DNA from: Chitinophaga silvatica
GTDB lineage: Bacteria > Bacteroidota > Bacteroidia > Chitinophagales > Chitinophagaceae
Assembly: GCF_003419895.1 (NCBI RefSeq)
Contig: NZ_QPMM01000019.1
Location: 51,727-115,726, forward strand
DNA: 64,000 nt
Direction of reading: 5' to 3'
The notes beneath the pieces were generated by a model, which made no database searches, had not been told where the DNA came from, and saw nothing but the letters and a program-made list of their open reading frames with translations. The translations under genes were made by a program, and so were the position numbers. Of the stretch, positions 55,855 through 63,193 are shown piece by piece; position 1 is the first letter of the stretch; the number at the start of each line of letters is the position of its first letter.

Positions 55855-55978
55855 AAAATAATTTTTTCAAGTGTATTGAGGATGTTTATTGATTTTGGAT
55901 CTGTTTACAGTGAAAAGGGATAACAATATTTAGCTCCTATAATTAAAATGATTATTTGGGGTTATAGGGAATTTATTT

Positions 55979-56209
55979 CTATTCTCCTTCAACAGCAGCA
56001 GCTGCAACAGCCGCCATCACAGAACCTGCAATAAATAAACCTTTTGCAATTTCAAGTATAAGATCAGGAATATCTATACCTGCAGTGGTGGGTGCCAGCA
56101 AAGCACCGGAACCTCCCATCAATATTTTTCCGGCAATTTTAATCTTCCTGAAAAATCCCGGTGTTGGAGAGGCTATCCGTTCTTTCACTTCTTTTATAAA
56201 CCGTTTCAT
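55979..56209 (-). CDS. Small holin-like membrane protein
   Basis: A 76-residue protein with a basic N terminus (MKRFIKEVKERIASPTPGFF) and two hydrophobic segments (about 23-44 and 50-71), ending acidic. The SPTPGFFRKIK start and the GG-SGALLAP segment resemble small prophage holins of Bacteroidota (pattern recalled, not searched). It lies 124 bases upstream of the C39/VKOR fusion in the same direction and could help export or release of the peptide products; it could also be a stray prophage remnant. The start at 56209 is the only ATG that fits. Confidence 0.6.
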   Translation of the reverse strand: MKRFIKEVKERIASPTPGFFRKIKIAGKILMGGSGALLAPTTAGIDIPDLILEIAKGLFIAGSVMAAVAAAAVEGE

Positions 56210-56417
56210 GAGATTTTTTTAATTGGTTCTTCCTACATTTTTCTGGCTTTTACAAACAGAAAAACTATTGAAATTTTAATGTTACTAACCCATCAGTACA
56301 ACCTTATTCTATTAATTATATTCAGGTTATATTAGATTTCTCCTGATTCCTTTTACAAATATGCAATCTTACAAAACCCTTTACAAATAAGGATTTAATA
56401 ACACTTCAGTTATTAAA

Positions 56418-56448
56418 GTATGATACTCCCCACCAGGTAGTATCATAC
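56418..56448. repeat. Inverted repeat in the gene-poor spacer
   Basis: GTATGATACT / AGTATCATAC, 10 bp, around an 11-base loop, with an A run on the right. It lies in the 388-base spacer 56210-56597, in which I see no gene. It could be an operator or a weak terminator reading leftward. Confidence 0.5.
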
Positions 56449-56527
56449 AAAAAAAGATTCTGGCCAAAACTGAAGTGGCAATTAATTTCACATCTATTTT
56501 ATGAGTTGGGAGTTTAATAAATTAAAA

Positions 56528-56553
56528 ACGGGCACTTATCTTTAAGTGCCCGT
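56528..56553 (-). terminator. Terminator of the 107-residue gene
   Basis: ACGGGCACTTA / TAAGTGCCCGT with a 4-base loop. On the minus strand TTTTTAATTTATT follows. It lies 45 bases after the stop of the gene at 56598. Confidence 0.85.
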
Positions 56554-56597
56554 AGCTCATATACTTTTTTAAAGTACCGAATATCAAGAAAAGGGAA

Positions 56598-56921
56598 TTA
56601 CTTCCATACCAACCATGGATATATCTTCCGCAAGTCATTTAAATCAGGTTGAAGAGTAGCAAGTTGCTTTAATAATTGAAGATTTATATCGATCTGTAAC
56701 CTCTCGATGATAGTATGCCCGGAAATGTCAAATTCTTCAGACAACATTTGAATGATTTCGTCATATCTTTTTTTACATATACGTAAATAATAATAGTGGC
56801 GATAAACCATTCTTTCATCTCTTTTCCTGAGAAGCTCCTTACTCCGTCCAGGAGTGCGGCGGCCAACATCCTGCCCGTTAGTTGGCAATAATTGCGAGAA
56901 TAATCTTTGAGATCCTTTCAT
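56598..56921 (-). CDS. Small basic protein, possibly DNA-binding
   Basis: A 107-residue basic protein. I start at ATG 56921 (MKGSQRLFSQLL), since the 12 residues further up are hydrophobic and out of character. It is mostly helical: RSKELLRKRDERMVYRHYYY (about 28-47), then KRYDEIIQMLSEEFDISGHT and an end with a helix. The order resembles small helix-turn-helix proteins common in Bacteroidota mobile regions, in which a Tyr/Arg-rich helix precedes an 'LS-EF-IS-TI' segment. It has its own terminator. Function unknown; a link with the holin-like protein and a past prophage is only a suggestion. Confidence 0.6.
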   Translation of the reverse strand: MKGSQRLFSQLLPTNGQDVGRRTPGRSKELLRKRDERMVYRHYYYLRICKKRYDEIIQMLSEEFDISGHTIIERLQIDINLQLLKQLATLQPDLNDLRKIYPWLVWK

Positions 56922-56957
56922 TATAAAAAAAATAATAAGAGGGTATATCAAACGCAT

Positions 56958-57770
56958 TTTGATAGCGCTGACAATTGGATTAACGAAAATTTTATTAACA
57001 GTCTCCCAATAAATCGGAGAAAAAAACTACTATTGATACACCATCCCGAGATGATTGACAATCATTTACATTTGCTATAGTAGTACATTTGCCAAATGAG
57101 CGTGAATAAACGTTCCTGGAGAAAAATAGTTTTTTTTCTTTAACCGGATCTGAATAGCATTTGACTGTCCTTTACGAAACCAGACAGCACATATAATACT
57201 ATTTACAAGACCTAAAATTATACTCTTCGAGTTAGGTATAGGGATATGCAAAAACAATCCATCTTTCTGATAGTGCACATTCTTCATAATTCATGTTTTT
57301 GGCTAGCACCTACTATTGATAATAAATTTTCTACAAGATTAAATAGGTACTAAGAGGAATAAGAATTTAATTATCGCAATAAATAGTGGAATCAGGGAAC
57401 ATTCTATGCTTAGAATAGGTTTTGGATTAACAATAAGTGTAACATCTTTTTTGAGGTCCGATTATTATCCAATTTACATATTATTTCCGACTTTCTGAAG
57501 GGATATCACAGCTATTATTTTCATGACAACCATGATTAATCTTGTCATATCTGAATGAATAACATAGCCTTTACTAATAGTACTTTTAGATTGAACCAAT
57601 ACTGTAACATACTACCAGACTTATTTACAGGTTTCTCATTTTCAGAAATCCAATATCAGTGCAGGATAACCCAGTATCACCAGAATGCTTTAATAATAAT
57701 CAATTTCAGATTTATAAGATTGAATACCTGTTGGTATAATTCAAACTTTACATTTGTTGATTGCAAAAAA
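56958..57770. other. Gene-poor stretch, no confident gene
   Basis: About 800 AT-rich bases. Short open frames exist (for example 57075-57287 minus, 70 codons, starting MKNVHYQKDGLFLHI, and 57555-57815 plus, which runs into a terminator). Neither has convincing composition, ribosome site or context. No RNA gene or repeat is recognised. Confidence 0.5.
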
Positions 57771-57795
57771 AAGGACGGAGAATCTCCGCCCTTTT
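57771..57795. terminator. Terminator after the DoxX-like gene
   Basis: GGaCGGAGA / TCTCCGcCC (one mismatch) with a minimal loop, flanked by A8 on the left and T5 on the right. It therefore works on both strands, mainly for the minus-strand gene ending at 57867. Confidence 0.75.
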
Positions 57796-57866
57796 TCAAT
57801 TTTGTTTTTATTTAATTTCATTTATCCACCGGTAGGTTTACAAAGATACCAGTTGCCTTACTAAAT

Positions 57867-58274
57867 TCAATTTTTAACAAATGGGAATATAGATTTGATT
57901 GCCGGAATCCTAAGATATAAGCTAACCCAAATAAGGATACCCATGATAATTGGAAAATAAAACGGTGCATTTACTCTGACCATTATTGCTACAGCACCAC
58001 CAAGATAGCAGCAGATCAATACCCCACCTAATACAGCGGTACGTGGAATAGCGTAGAGAATAGTAGCTATCAATAATGTGATACCTAAGCCCTGGATATG
58101 CTCTGCCGGCCAGCCCAACTGAACTGAGCCTTCTACAGAATAATGATTTAATATTATTTTCATTATTGCATCAAATAATAAAAACAGAATACAGAGGCCA
58201 GATATTACCCAACCAGTAATAAATGCGCCTTTAGACGAAGGTTTCTTGTTAAGATATACATTAGGAGTTTCCAT
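57867..58274 (-). CDS. DoxX-like four-helix membrane protein
   Basis: A 135-residue inner-membrane protein with four hydrophobic segments (about 20-38, 62-78, 84-98, 105-122). The pattern GLCILFLLFDAIMKIILNH, LGITLLIATILYAIPRTAVLG and GGVLICCYLGGAVA is that of the DoxX-like family, whose cellular role is poorly known. The start is ATG 58274; a TTG two codons upstream is less likely. It is divergent from the helicase gene. A -7 box (TAAGTTTG on the minus strand) and an inverted repeat lie in the spacer. Confidence 0.85.
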   Translation of the reverse strand: METPNVYLNKKPSSKGAFITGWVISGLCILFLLFDAIMKIILNHYSVEGSVQLGWPAEHIQGLGITLLIATILYAIPRTAVLGGVLICCYLGGAVAIMVRVNAPFYFPIIMGILIWVSLYLRIPAIKSIFPFVKN

Positions 58275-58285
58275 AATCAATATTT

Positions 58286-58323
58286 TAATAATGCAAACTT
58301 AAAATGATAAAATTGCATTATTA
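58286..58323. promoter_or_regulatory. Inverted repeat over the DoxX-like promoter
   Basis: TAATAATGCAA (58286-58296) and TTGCATTATTA (58313-58323), 11-bp perfect arms, 16 bases apart. They enclose the TAAGTTTG -7 box (minus strand, 58294-58301). This is a good operator candidate for an unlinked repressor. Confidence 0.6.
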
Positions 58324-58353
58324 GAGGGGAAAAACGACAAACTATGTGGCTGG

Positions 58354-58383
58354 TTGCGACAAATTCAGAACATCTTACCTTTG
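58354..58383 (+). promoter_or_regulatory. Bacteroidota-type promoter of the helicase gene
   Basis: TTG (58354-58356), 19 bases, TACCTTTG (58376-58383), a full match to the TAnnTTTG consensus. It lies 5 bases before the chosen ATG, so the mRNA is leaderless or has a very short leader. This also argues against the upstream GTG start. Confidence 0.7.
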
Positions 58384-58387
58384 CACA

Positions 58388-60286
58388 ATGGATTATTTTA
58401 AAAAGCAGCTGGATTTACTAAAAACTGAAAGAGCAGCAGACAGACAAGCATACAAGGAAATGACCAGCAATTCTTCGGTAACTGAGCGAAGGGCAAATGG
58501 ACTTACCTGGTACCCCATTGCCATTAAAGGAACCGAAATGGGAAGAGGTGATTACCTGATCGTTGAAGCGGAAAGAACTACCCATACTGAAGTACCTCAT
58601 CAATTACGCTTTGGCTCCAGTGCTGTACTCTTCTCTAATCATGATCCACAACACGACCGCCTGGAAGGCACCATTTCCTACCAGAGCGGCAATAAATTAA
58701 AAATTACGCTTTTAACGGATGAATTACCAGAATGGGCTCACAACGGCAAATTGGGGATAGATCTGTTATTTGATGAAAATAGCTACGAGGAAATGGAACA
58801 AGCCCTTAAACAGGCTTCTACGTTGTACGAAAAAGTTCCTTTAATCCAAATACTGACCGGCGACAGAAAGCCTACATTTGAAATACCTGTTTCTCCTTAT
58901 GTTAATAATCAACTTAATATATCCCAACAGGCAGCCATCAATAATATCCTTGCTGCTAATGATATAGCTATCGTTCATGGCCCACCCGGTACAGGTAAAA
59001 CTACCACCCTGGTTCAGGCAATTAAATCGGTATGGCAACTAAATCAACAACAAATTCTTGTTGTTGCTCCCAGCAATACCGCTGTAGATTTGCTTAGCGA
59101 GAAATTATCGGAGCAAGGCATGAATGTATTAAGAGTTGGCAATCCGGCTAAGGTTTCAGAACGATTAATGTCGCTGACCTTAGACAGCAAAGTAGCAGGT
59201 CATACCAATCTGAAAGAAATTAAGCGGCTTAGGAAACAAGCTAACGAATTCAGGGATATGGCGCATAAATACAAGCGCAATTTCGGGAAAGCTGAAAGAG
59301 AACAACGTAAAGCCTTGTTTGAAGAAGCCCGTAAAATCATGAGAGAGGTAAGTAACGCCGAACAGTATATCATGAACGACGTCATTTCCAAAGCTCAGGT
59401 GATTACAGCTACCCTGGTTGGTTCCAACCATTACACAGTAAGGGAACTTGAATATAATACAGTGTTTATTGATGAAGCAGGCCAGGCTTTGGAGCCTGCC
59501 TGTTGGATACCCATTCTTAAAGCTAAAAAAGTTATCCTGGCCGGCGATCACCAGCAGCTCCCTCCTACTATTAAATCGGAAGAAGCAGCCAGAAACGGAT
59601 TGTCAACTACCTTACTCGAGAAAAATGTAGTTCACCATCCCGAAACTGTGACTTTACTTGAAGAGCAGTATCGAATGCACGAAACAATTATGGGTTACTC
59701 AGCAAAAATTTTCTATCAGAATAAGCTCAAAGCCCATCAATCTGTTGCCAGACATCTGCTTTTTGAAACTGATATTCCTTTATCGTTTATTGATACTGCC
59801 GGATGTGGTTTTGAAGAAAAATTGGAAGGTACCAGCACCAGCAATCCTGAAGAAGCTGCATTTCTACTGAAGCATCTTACTCAACTGGTAGTTTCACTGG
59901 GAACTCAGTACACTCCTGAAAAATTTCCTACAATTGCAGTAGTTTCGCCATACAAACAGCAGGTAGTAATCCTAAAAGAATTACTGGAACATGCGCCAAT
60001 ACTGCAACCATATACATCAAAAATCAGCATCAATACAATAGACAGCTTCCAGGGGCAGGAAAGAGATATTGTGTATATTAGCCTGACCAGAAGTAATAGC
60101 GAAAACAAAATTGGTTTCTTATCTGATATCCGCCGTATGAATGTTGCAATGACAAGGGCAAGAAAAAAACTCATCGTAATAGGCGACAGTAGTACCCTAT
60201 CAGGGTTCGATTTTTATGCAGGCTTCATAAGTTATGCTGAGGAACAACAAGCCTACATTAGCGCCTGGGAATTTATGGACTTATAA
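58388..60286 (+). CDS. UPF1/IGHMBP2-like superfamily 1 helicase
   Basis: A 632-residue SF1B helicase. An N-terminal beta-barrel-like region (about 30-170) precedes the motor. Walker A is VHGPPGTGKTTT (about 196-207), motif Ia VVAPSNTAVDLL, Walker B FIDEAGQALEPACW (about 361-374), motif III GDHQQLPP (about 386), motif V NTIDSFQGQERDIVYISLTR (about 555-574) and motif VI RRMNVAMTRARKKL. A Lys/Arg-rich helical insertion lies at about 280-330. The start at 58388 follows the promoter. Bacterial members probably act in nucleic-acid repair or RNA metabolism; the exact role is unknown. LysE follows after 5 bases. Confidence 0.94.
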   Translation: MDYFKKQLDLLKTERAADRQAYKEMTSNSSVTERRANGLTWYPIAIKGTEMGRGDYLIVEAERTTHTEVPHQLRFGSSAVLFSNHDPQHDRLEGTISYQSGNKLKITLLTDELPEWAHNGKLGIDLLFDENSYEEMEQALKQASTLYEKVPLIQILTGDRKPTFEIPVSPYVNNQLNISQQAAINNILAANDIAIVHGPPGTGKTTTLVQAIKSVWQLNQQQILVVAPSNTAVDLLSEKLSEQGMNVLRVGNPAKVSERLMSLTLDSKVAGHTNLKEIKRLRKQANEFRDMAHKYKRNFGKAEREQRKALFEEARKIMREVSNAEQYIMNDVISKAQVITATLVGSNHYTVRELEYNTVFIDEAGQALEPACWIPILKAKKVILAGDHQQLPPTIKSEEAARNGLSTTLLEKNVVHHPETVTLLEEQYRMHETIMGYSAKIFYQNKLKAHQSVARHLLFETDIPLSFIDTAGCGFEEKLEGTSTSNPEEAAFLLKHLTQLVVSLGTQYTPEKFPTIAVVSPYKQQVVILKELLEHAPILQPYTSKISINTIDSFQGQERDIVYISLTRSNSENKIGFLSDIRRMNVAMTRARKKLIVIGDSSTLSGFDFYAGFISYAEEQQAYISAWEFMDL

Positions 60287-60291
60287 TATTT

Positions 60292-60936
60292 ATGACTATG
60301 CTACCACTTCAACAAGTATTATTATTTGCTTTTTCGGCACTACTAATGGTGCTTATTCCCGGACCCAACATGATTTACCTGATCTCCCGATCAGTTACTC
60401 AAGGAAAAAAAGCTGGTCTTATTTCTTTAGCTGGAGTGATCACAGGATTTTTGTTTCATATTACGCTGGTATCGTTTGGACTAACGGCAATACTAATGGC
60501 AGTACCATATGCCTACACTATTCTTAAAACGATAGGTAGCCTGTATTTGCTTTATCTTGCATGGCAAACTATTAAACCCGGAAGTAAAGGCGTTTTTCAA
60601 ACTAATTCTAATCTGCAACCAGATAGTACTTTTAAATTATATACTGTAGGATTATTCACTAATCTGCTTAATCCTAAAGTAGCAGTGTTTTATCTTTCAC
60701 TTTTTCCACAGTTTATTCATCCCGAATATGGTTCTGTATTACTTCAGAGCTTTTTCCTTGGATGTACACAAATTATAGTAAGCCTTACTGTAAATACGCT
60801 GATTATTCTTTTTGCAGCATCGGTAACCGGTTGGTTTACGGCTAATCCAAAATGGGTACGCATTCAGAAATGGTTTATGGCCAGCGTTTTTGGAGTTCTT
60901 GCTGTAAAGATGGCTTTTGATAAAGGGAAAGTATAA
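60292..60936 (+). CDS. LysE/RhtB-family amino-acid exporter
   Basis: A 214-residue inner-membrane protein with six hydrophobic segments. The N-terminal family signature FSALLMVLIPGPNMIYLISR (about 13-32) and the following GKKAGLISLAGVITGFL (about 38-54) are clear, as is GLFTNLLNPKVAVFYLSLFP (about 120-139). LysE/RhtB proteins export amino acids or related compounds. The gene begins 5 bases after the helicase stop and is probably co-transcribed, though the pairing has no obvious functional sense. Confidence 0.93.
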   Translation: MTMLPLQQVLLFAFSALLMVLIPGPNMIYLISRSVTQGKKAGLISLAGVITGFLFHITLVSFGLTAILMAVPYAYTILKTIGSLYLLYLAWQTIKPGSKGVFQTNSNLQPDSTFKLYTVGLFTNLLNPKVAVFYLSLFPQFIHPEYGSVLLQSFFLGCTQIIVSLTVNTLIILFAASVTGWFTANPKWVRIQKWFMASVFGVLAVKMAFDKGKV

Positions 60937-61174
60937 GAATTTTTTATGTTGATAATAATCAAACTTTCTGACTACCAGTTGGACGGTTTGATTATTACGC
61001 TTAAATGAATTAGCTATATTCCCAGTTTTGGCTATTTAATAACTTTATTACTACCAAGAGCATTTCTGATAATCCAAAAATTTTGGCGATCTTATCGATA
61101 CCTTTAAAATTGAAGATAAAATCATTGCTATAAAAATTTTCACCAACATAATGATAGTTTTCTGGTAAATAAAA

Positions 61175-61205
61175 TTTGGTAGAATAAATTGTCTGCTTAT
61201 CTTTG
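61175..61205 (+). promoter_or_regulatory. Consensus Bacteroidota promoter of tRNA-Leu
   Basis: TTTG (61175-61178), exactly 19 bases, TATCTTTG (61198-61205), ending 11 bases before the tRNA. A full match to both elements. Confidence 0.8.
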
Positions 61206-61216
61206 CGCTCCTGAAT

Positions 61217-61300
61217 GCCCAGATGGCGAAATTGGTAGACGCACTGTGTTCAGGTCGCAGCGCCTGCAAGGGTGTGCTGGTTCGAATCCAGTTCTGGGCA
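61217..61300 (+). tRNA. tRNA-Leu (anticodon CAG)
   Basis: 84 bases. The acceptor stem GCCCAGA/TCTGGGC and discriminator A are present, and CCA is not encoded. The anticodon stem CTGTG/CGCAG carries the loop TTCAGGT (anticodon CAG, reads CUG). A long variable arm (class II, as in Leu) and a T arm CTGG-TTCGAAT-CCAG are also present. No attachment-site duplication or integrase is seen nearby. Confidence 0.95.
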
Positions 61301-61306
61301 CTAAAG

Positions 61307-61339
61307 AAGGTTGTAAGCTATTGACTTGCAACCTTTTTT
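61307..61339 (+). terminator. Terminator after tRNA-Leu
   Basis: AAGGTTGTAAG / CTTGCAACCTT (one T-G position), 7-base loop, then TTTTTT. It directly follows the tRNA. Confidence 0.85.
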
Positions 61340-61840
61340 ATTTCCGCGTAGTGTCAAAAATCTGCGCTTCTTCCCACTATTTATGACACTCACTTTGGTT
61401 GCTCTTTCTAAACATCCTTGAAAGAAATTTTCACAACAAACAATCATGGTCATGCCAACTAATTTTGGTAGTTATTTATGCATTGTTATATAGCAGAGAG
61501 TTATTTTAAAAATTTACATCGTACACATTTTAAAAGATATGTTTTAACCATTTCGAAAAATTGATTTTGAAATTTCGAAAATAATTTTATCTTAGAAGTA
61601 CAAATTGATAAGGTATCCCTCGGTAGCCTGTGAATATTCTTCTCATTTTGATTTTCAAAATATTATCACTGTAGTCTGGATTATTACCCCATTAATCGTA
61701 TTCTCTTTATTTTCAATTAGCAGTTTAAGACAAATTTAAACTGCTTGTTATGGTACTCTAGCTTGGATATGTTCCCTATTAATCGCATTCTATTTTTCAT
61801 TATTCTTCTTTACTTGGCTAACAGTTAAAGCTGTTTATTT
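61340..61840. other. Intergenic spacer without recognised features
   Basis: 500 AT-rich bases between the tRNA terminator and the secreted protein gene. I see no gene, RNA or clear repeat. A promoter for the following two genes should lie here but no full consensus stands out. Confidence 0.5.
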
Positions 61841-63178
61841 ATGTATCGTCATGTTATATTTAGCTACTGGATTTTATTCAGTCTGCAAAATCTATATGCA
61901 CAATCCCTGCCCCAATTACCTGTAGGCGATTTTGTTAATAATATCTTTAAAGAATCCTACAAAATAACCAGCAGTATAGATAAGACGAATGCTAAAGTGC
62001 TTGCAAGAATGAATAGAAAGACTTGTAAACTTAGAAATAAGCTAATGCAGAAGGATTCGGCTTTAGCCTATCGGTTAGACAGCTTATTAGGATTGGCTGA
62101 AAATGAAACTCAGCATTTTGAAAGCGCCTATAATAGTTATCTGGACACTTTAACCTGGTCAATCAGATTTCTTACTGCTGAAAATCCCCTCAACCATCAT
62201 TCTGTAAAAGCAATTGAACAAATAAAGAATGTAGAAAATACCTTATTGAAAAGTAATCAAATAGCCGGTAGATTGGACCTGCTAAAGCAAGCATTGCAAA
62301 ATCAATTTCCCGGATATGGTGAGATCAATAAGTATCTCAAACACATTAATAAAGAGGCTTATTATTTTTCTTCCAAAATAAAAGAATACAAATCTTTATT
62401 AAAAGATAGAAAGAAATTAACGGCTGAAGTATTATCTGCATTATATAAGAATAAACGGTTTACTCAGTTTTTTAAACAAAATTCTACGCTCGCCTCTTAC
62501 TTTAATTCTCCCGCTTCTCCTAATCCTGAGATGCAAACACGGGCAATGGTACAACAACTCATTGCACAACGATTAAGTAATAGCGCAATTATACAAAACA
62601 GGTTAGATGCTGCAACATCGGAACTATCACAATTACAACAAAGGTCATCTGATTTATTACAAAAGCAAAACGATGAGAAGATGCCTGATTTTAAGCCTAA
62701 TTCCCAGCATAATAAAAGTTTTCTTAAAAGATTAGAGGTAGGTTATAATATAGGTCCTGAGGGAAGTACAGGTATCCTGCCAGGTAGTACCAACCTGGCG
62801 ATACAGGTAGGTTACCGCATAAATGATAATAATGTTGTCGGCCTTGGCACTGCTTATCGATTAGGGGTTGGCAAACCTTTTAAGAATATAAAACTTTCCA
62901 ATGAAGGTGTATCGTTTCGTAGTTATGTTGATATAAAATTCTGGAAAGGCTATTGGATTAGTGGAGGATTTGAATACAACTATCTGCAAACTTTTGCCAG
63001 TCTGAGAGCTGTATACAATCTTGATATCTGGCAGAAAAGCGGACTACTCGGCTTAAGTAAAAAGTATAAAGCTGGAAAGAAAGAGGCCAAAATCCAAATA
63101 TTATGGGATTTTCTTAGCTATGGTAATATTCCCCGTTCCCAGCCTATTCTGATTCGTTTTGGATATAATCTCAAATAA
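61841..63178 (+). CDS. Exported coiled-coil protein with C-terminal barrel-like part
   Basis: A 445-residue protein with a signal peptide (ending near LYAQ, residue 21). Residues about 30-290 are helical and Lys/Glu/Gln-rich, likely coiled coil (SIDKTNAKVLARMNRKTCKL, AATSELSQLQQRSSDLLQKQ). Residues about 300-445 alternate Gly and aromatic residues (EVGYNIGPEGSTGILPGSTN, GYRINDNNVVGLGTAYRLG) like an outer-membrane beta-barrel end. It stands 15 bases before an Rhs-like gene in the same direction. Such proteins often precede Rhs-type proteins in Bacteroidota and may help their export or anchoring (inference). Confidence 0.8.
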   Translation: MYRHVIFSYWILFSLQNLYAQSLPQLPVGDFVNNIFKESYKITSSIDKTNAKVLARMNRKTCKLRNKLMQKDSALAYRLDSLLGLAENETQHFESAYNSYLDTLTWSIRFLTAENPLNHHSVKAIEQIKNVENTLLKSNQIAGRLDLLKQALQNQFPGYGEINKYLKHINKEAYYFSSKIKEYKSLLKDRKKLTAEVLSALYKNKRFTQFFKQNSTLASYFNSPASPNPEMQTRAMVQQLIAQRLSNSAIIQNRLDAATSELSQLQQRSSDLLQKQNDEKMPDFKPNSQHNKSFLKRLEVGYNIGPEGSTGILPGSTNLAIQVGYRINDNNVVGLGTAYRLGVGKPFKNIKLSNEGVSFRSYVDIKFWKGYWISGGFEYNYLQTFASLRAVYNLDIWQKSGLLGLSKKYKAGKKEAKIQILWDFLSYGNIPRSQPILIRFGYNLK

Positions 63179-63193
63179 CTAAATTTTAATTTC

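Noticed and set aside
57555..57815. 86-codon plus-strand frame
   Set aside because: It runs through the hairpin terminator of the DoxX-like gene, has no upstream signals and no protein-like domain.
60234..60527. Alternative 97-codon frame at the start of the exporter
   Set aside because: It overlaps the helicase end and the LysE gene in another frame; the LysE family signature settles the correct frame.
61217..61300. tRNA-Leu as an integration site of a mobile element
   Set aside because: No duplicated tRNA end, integrase or mobility gene is found on either side within the window.
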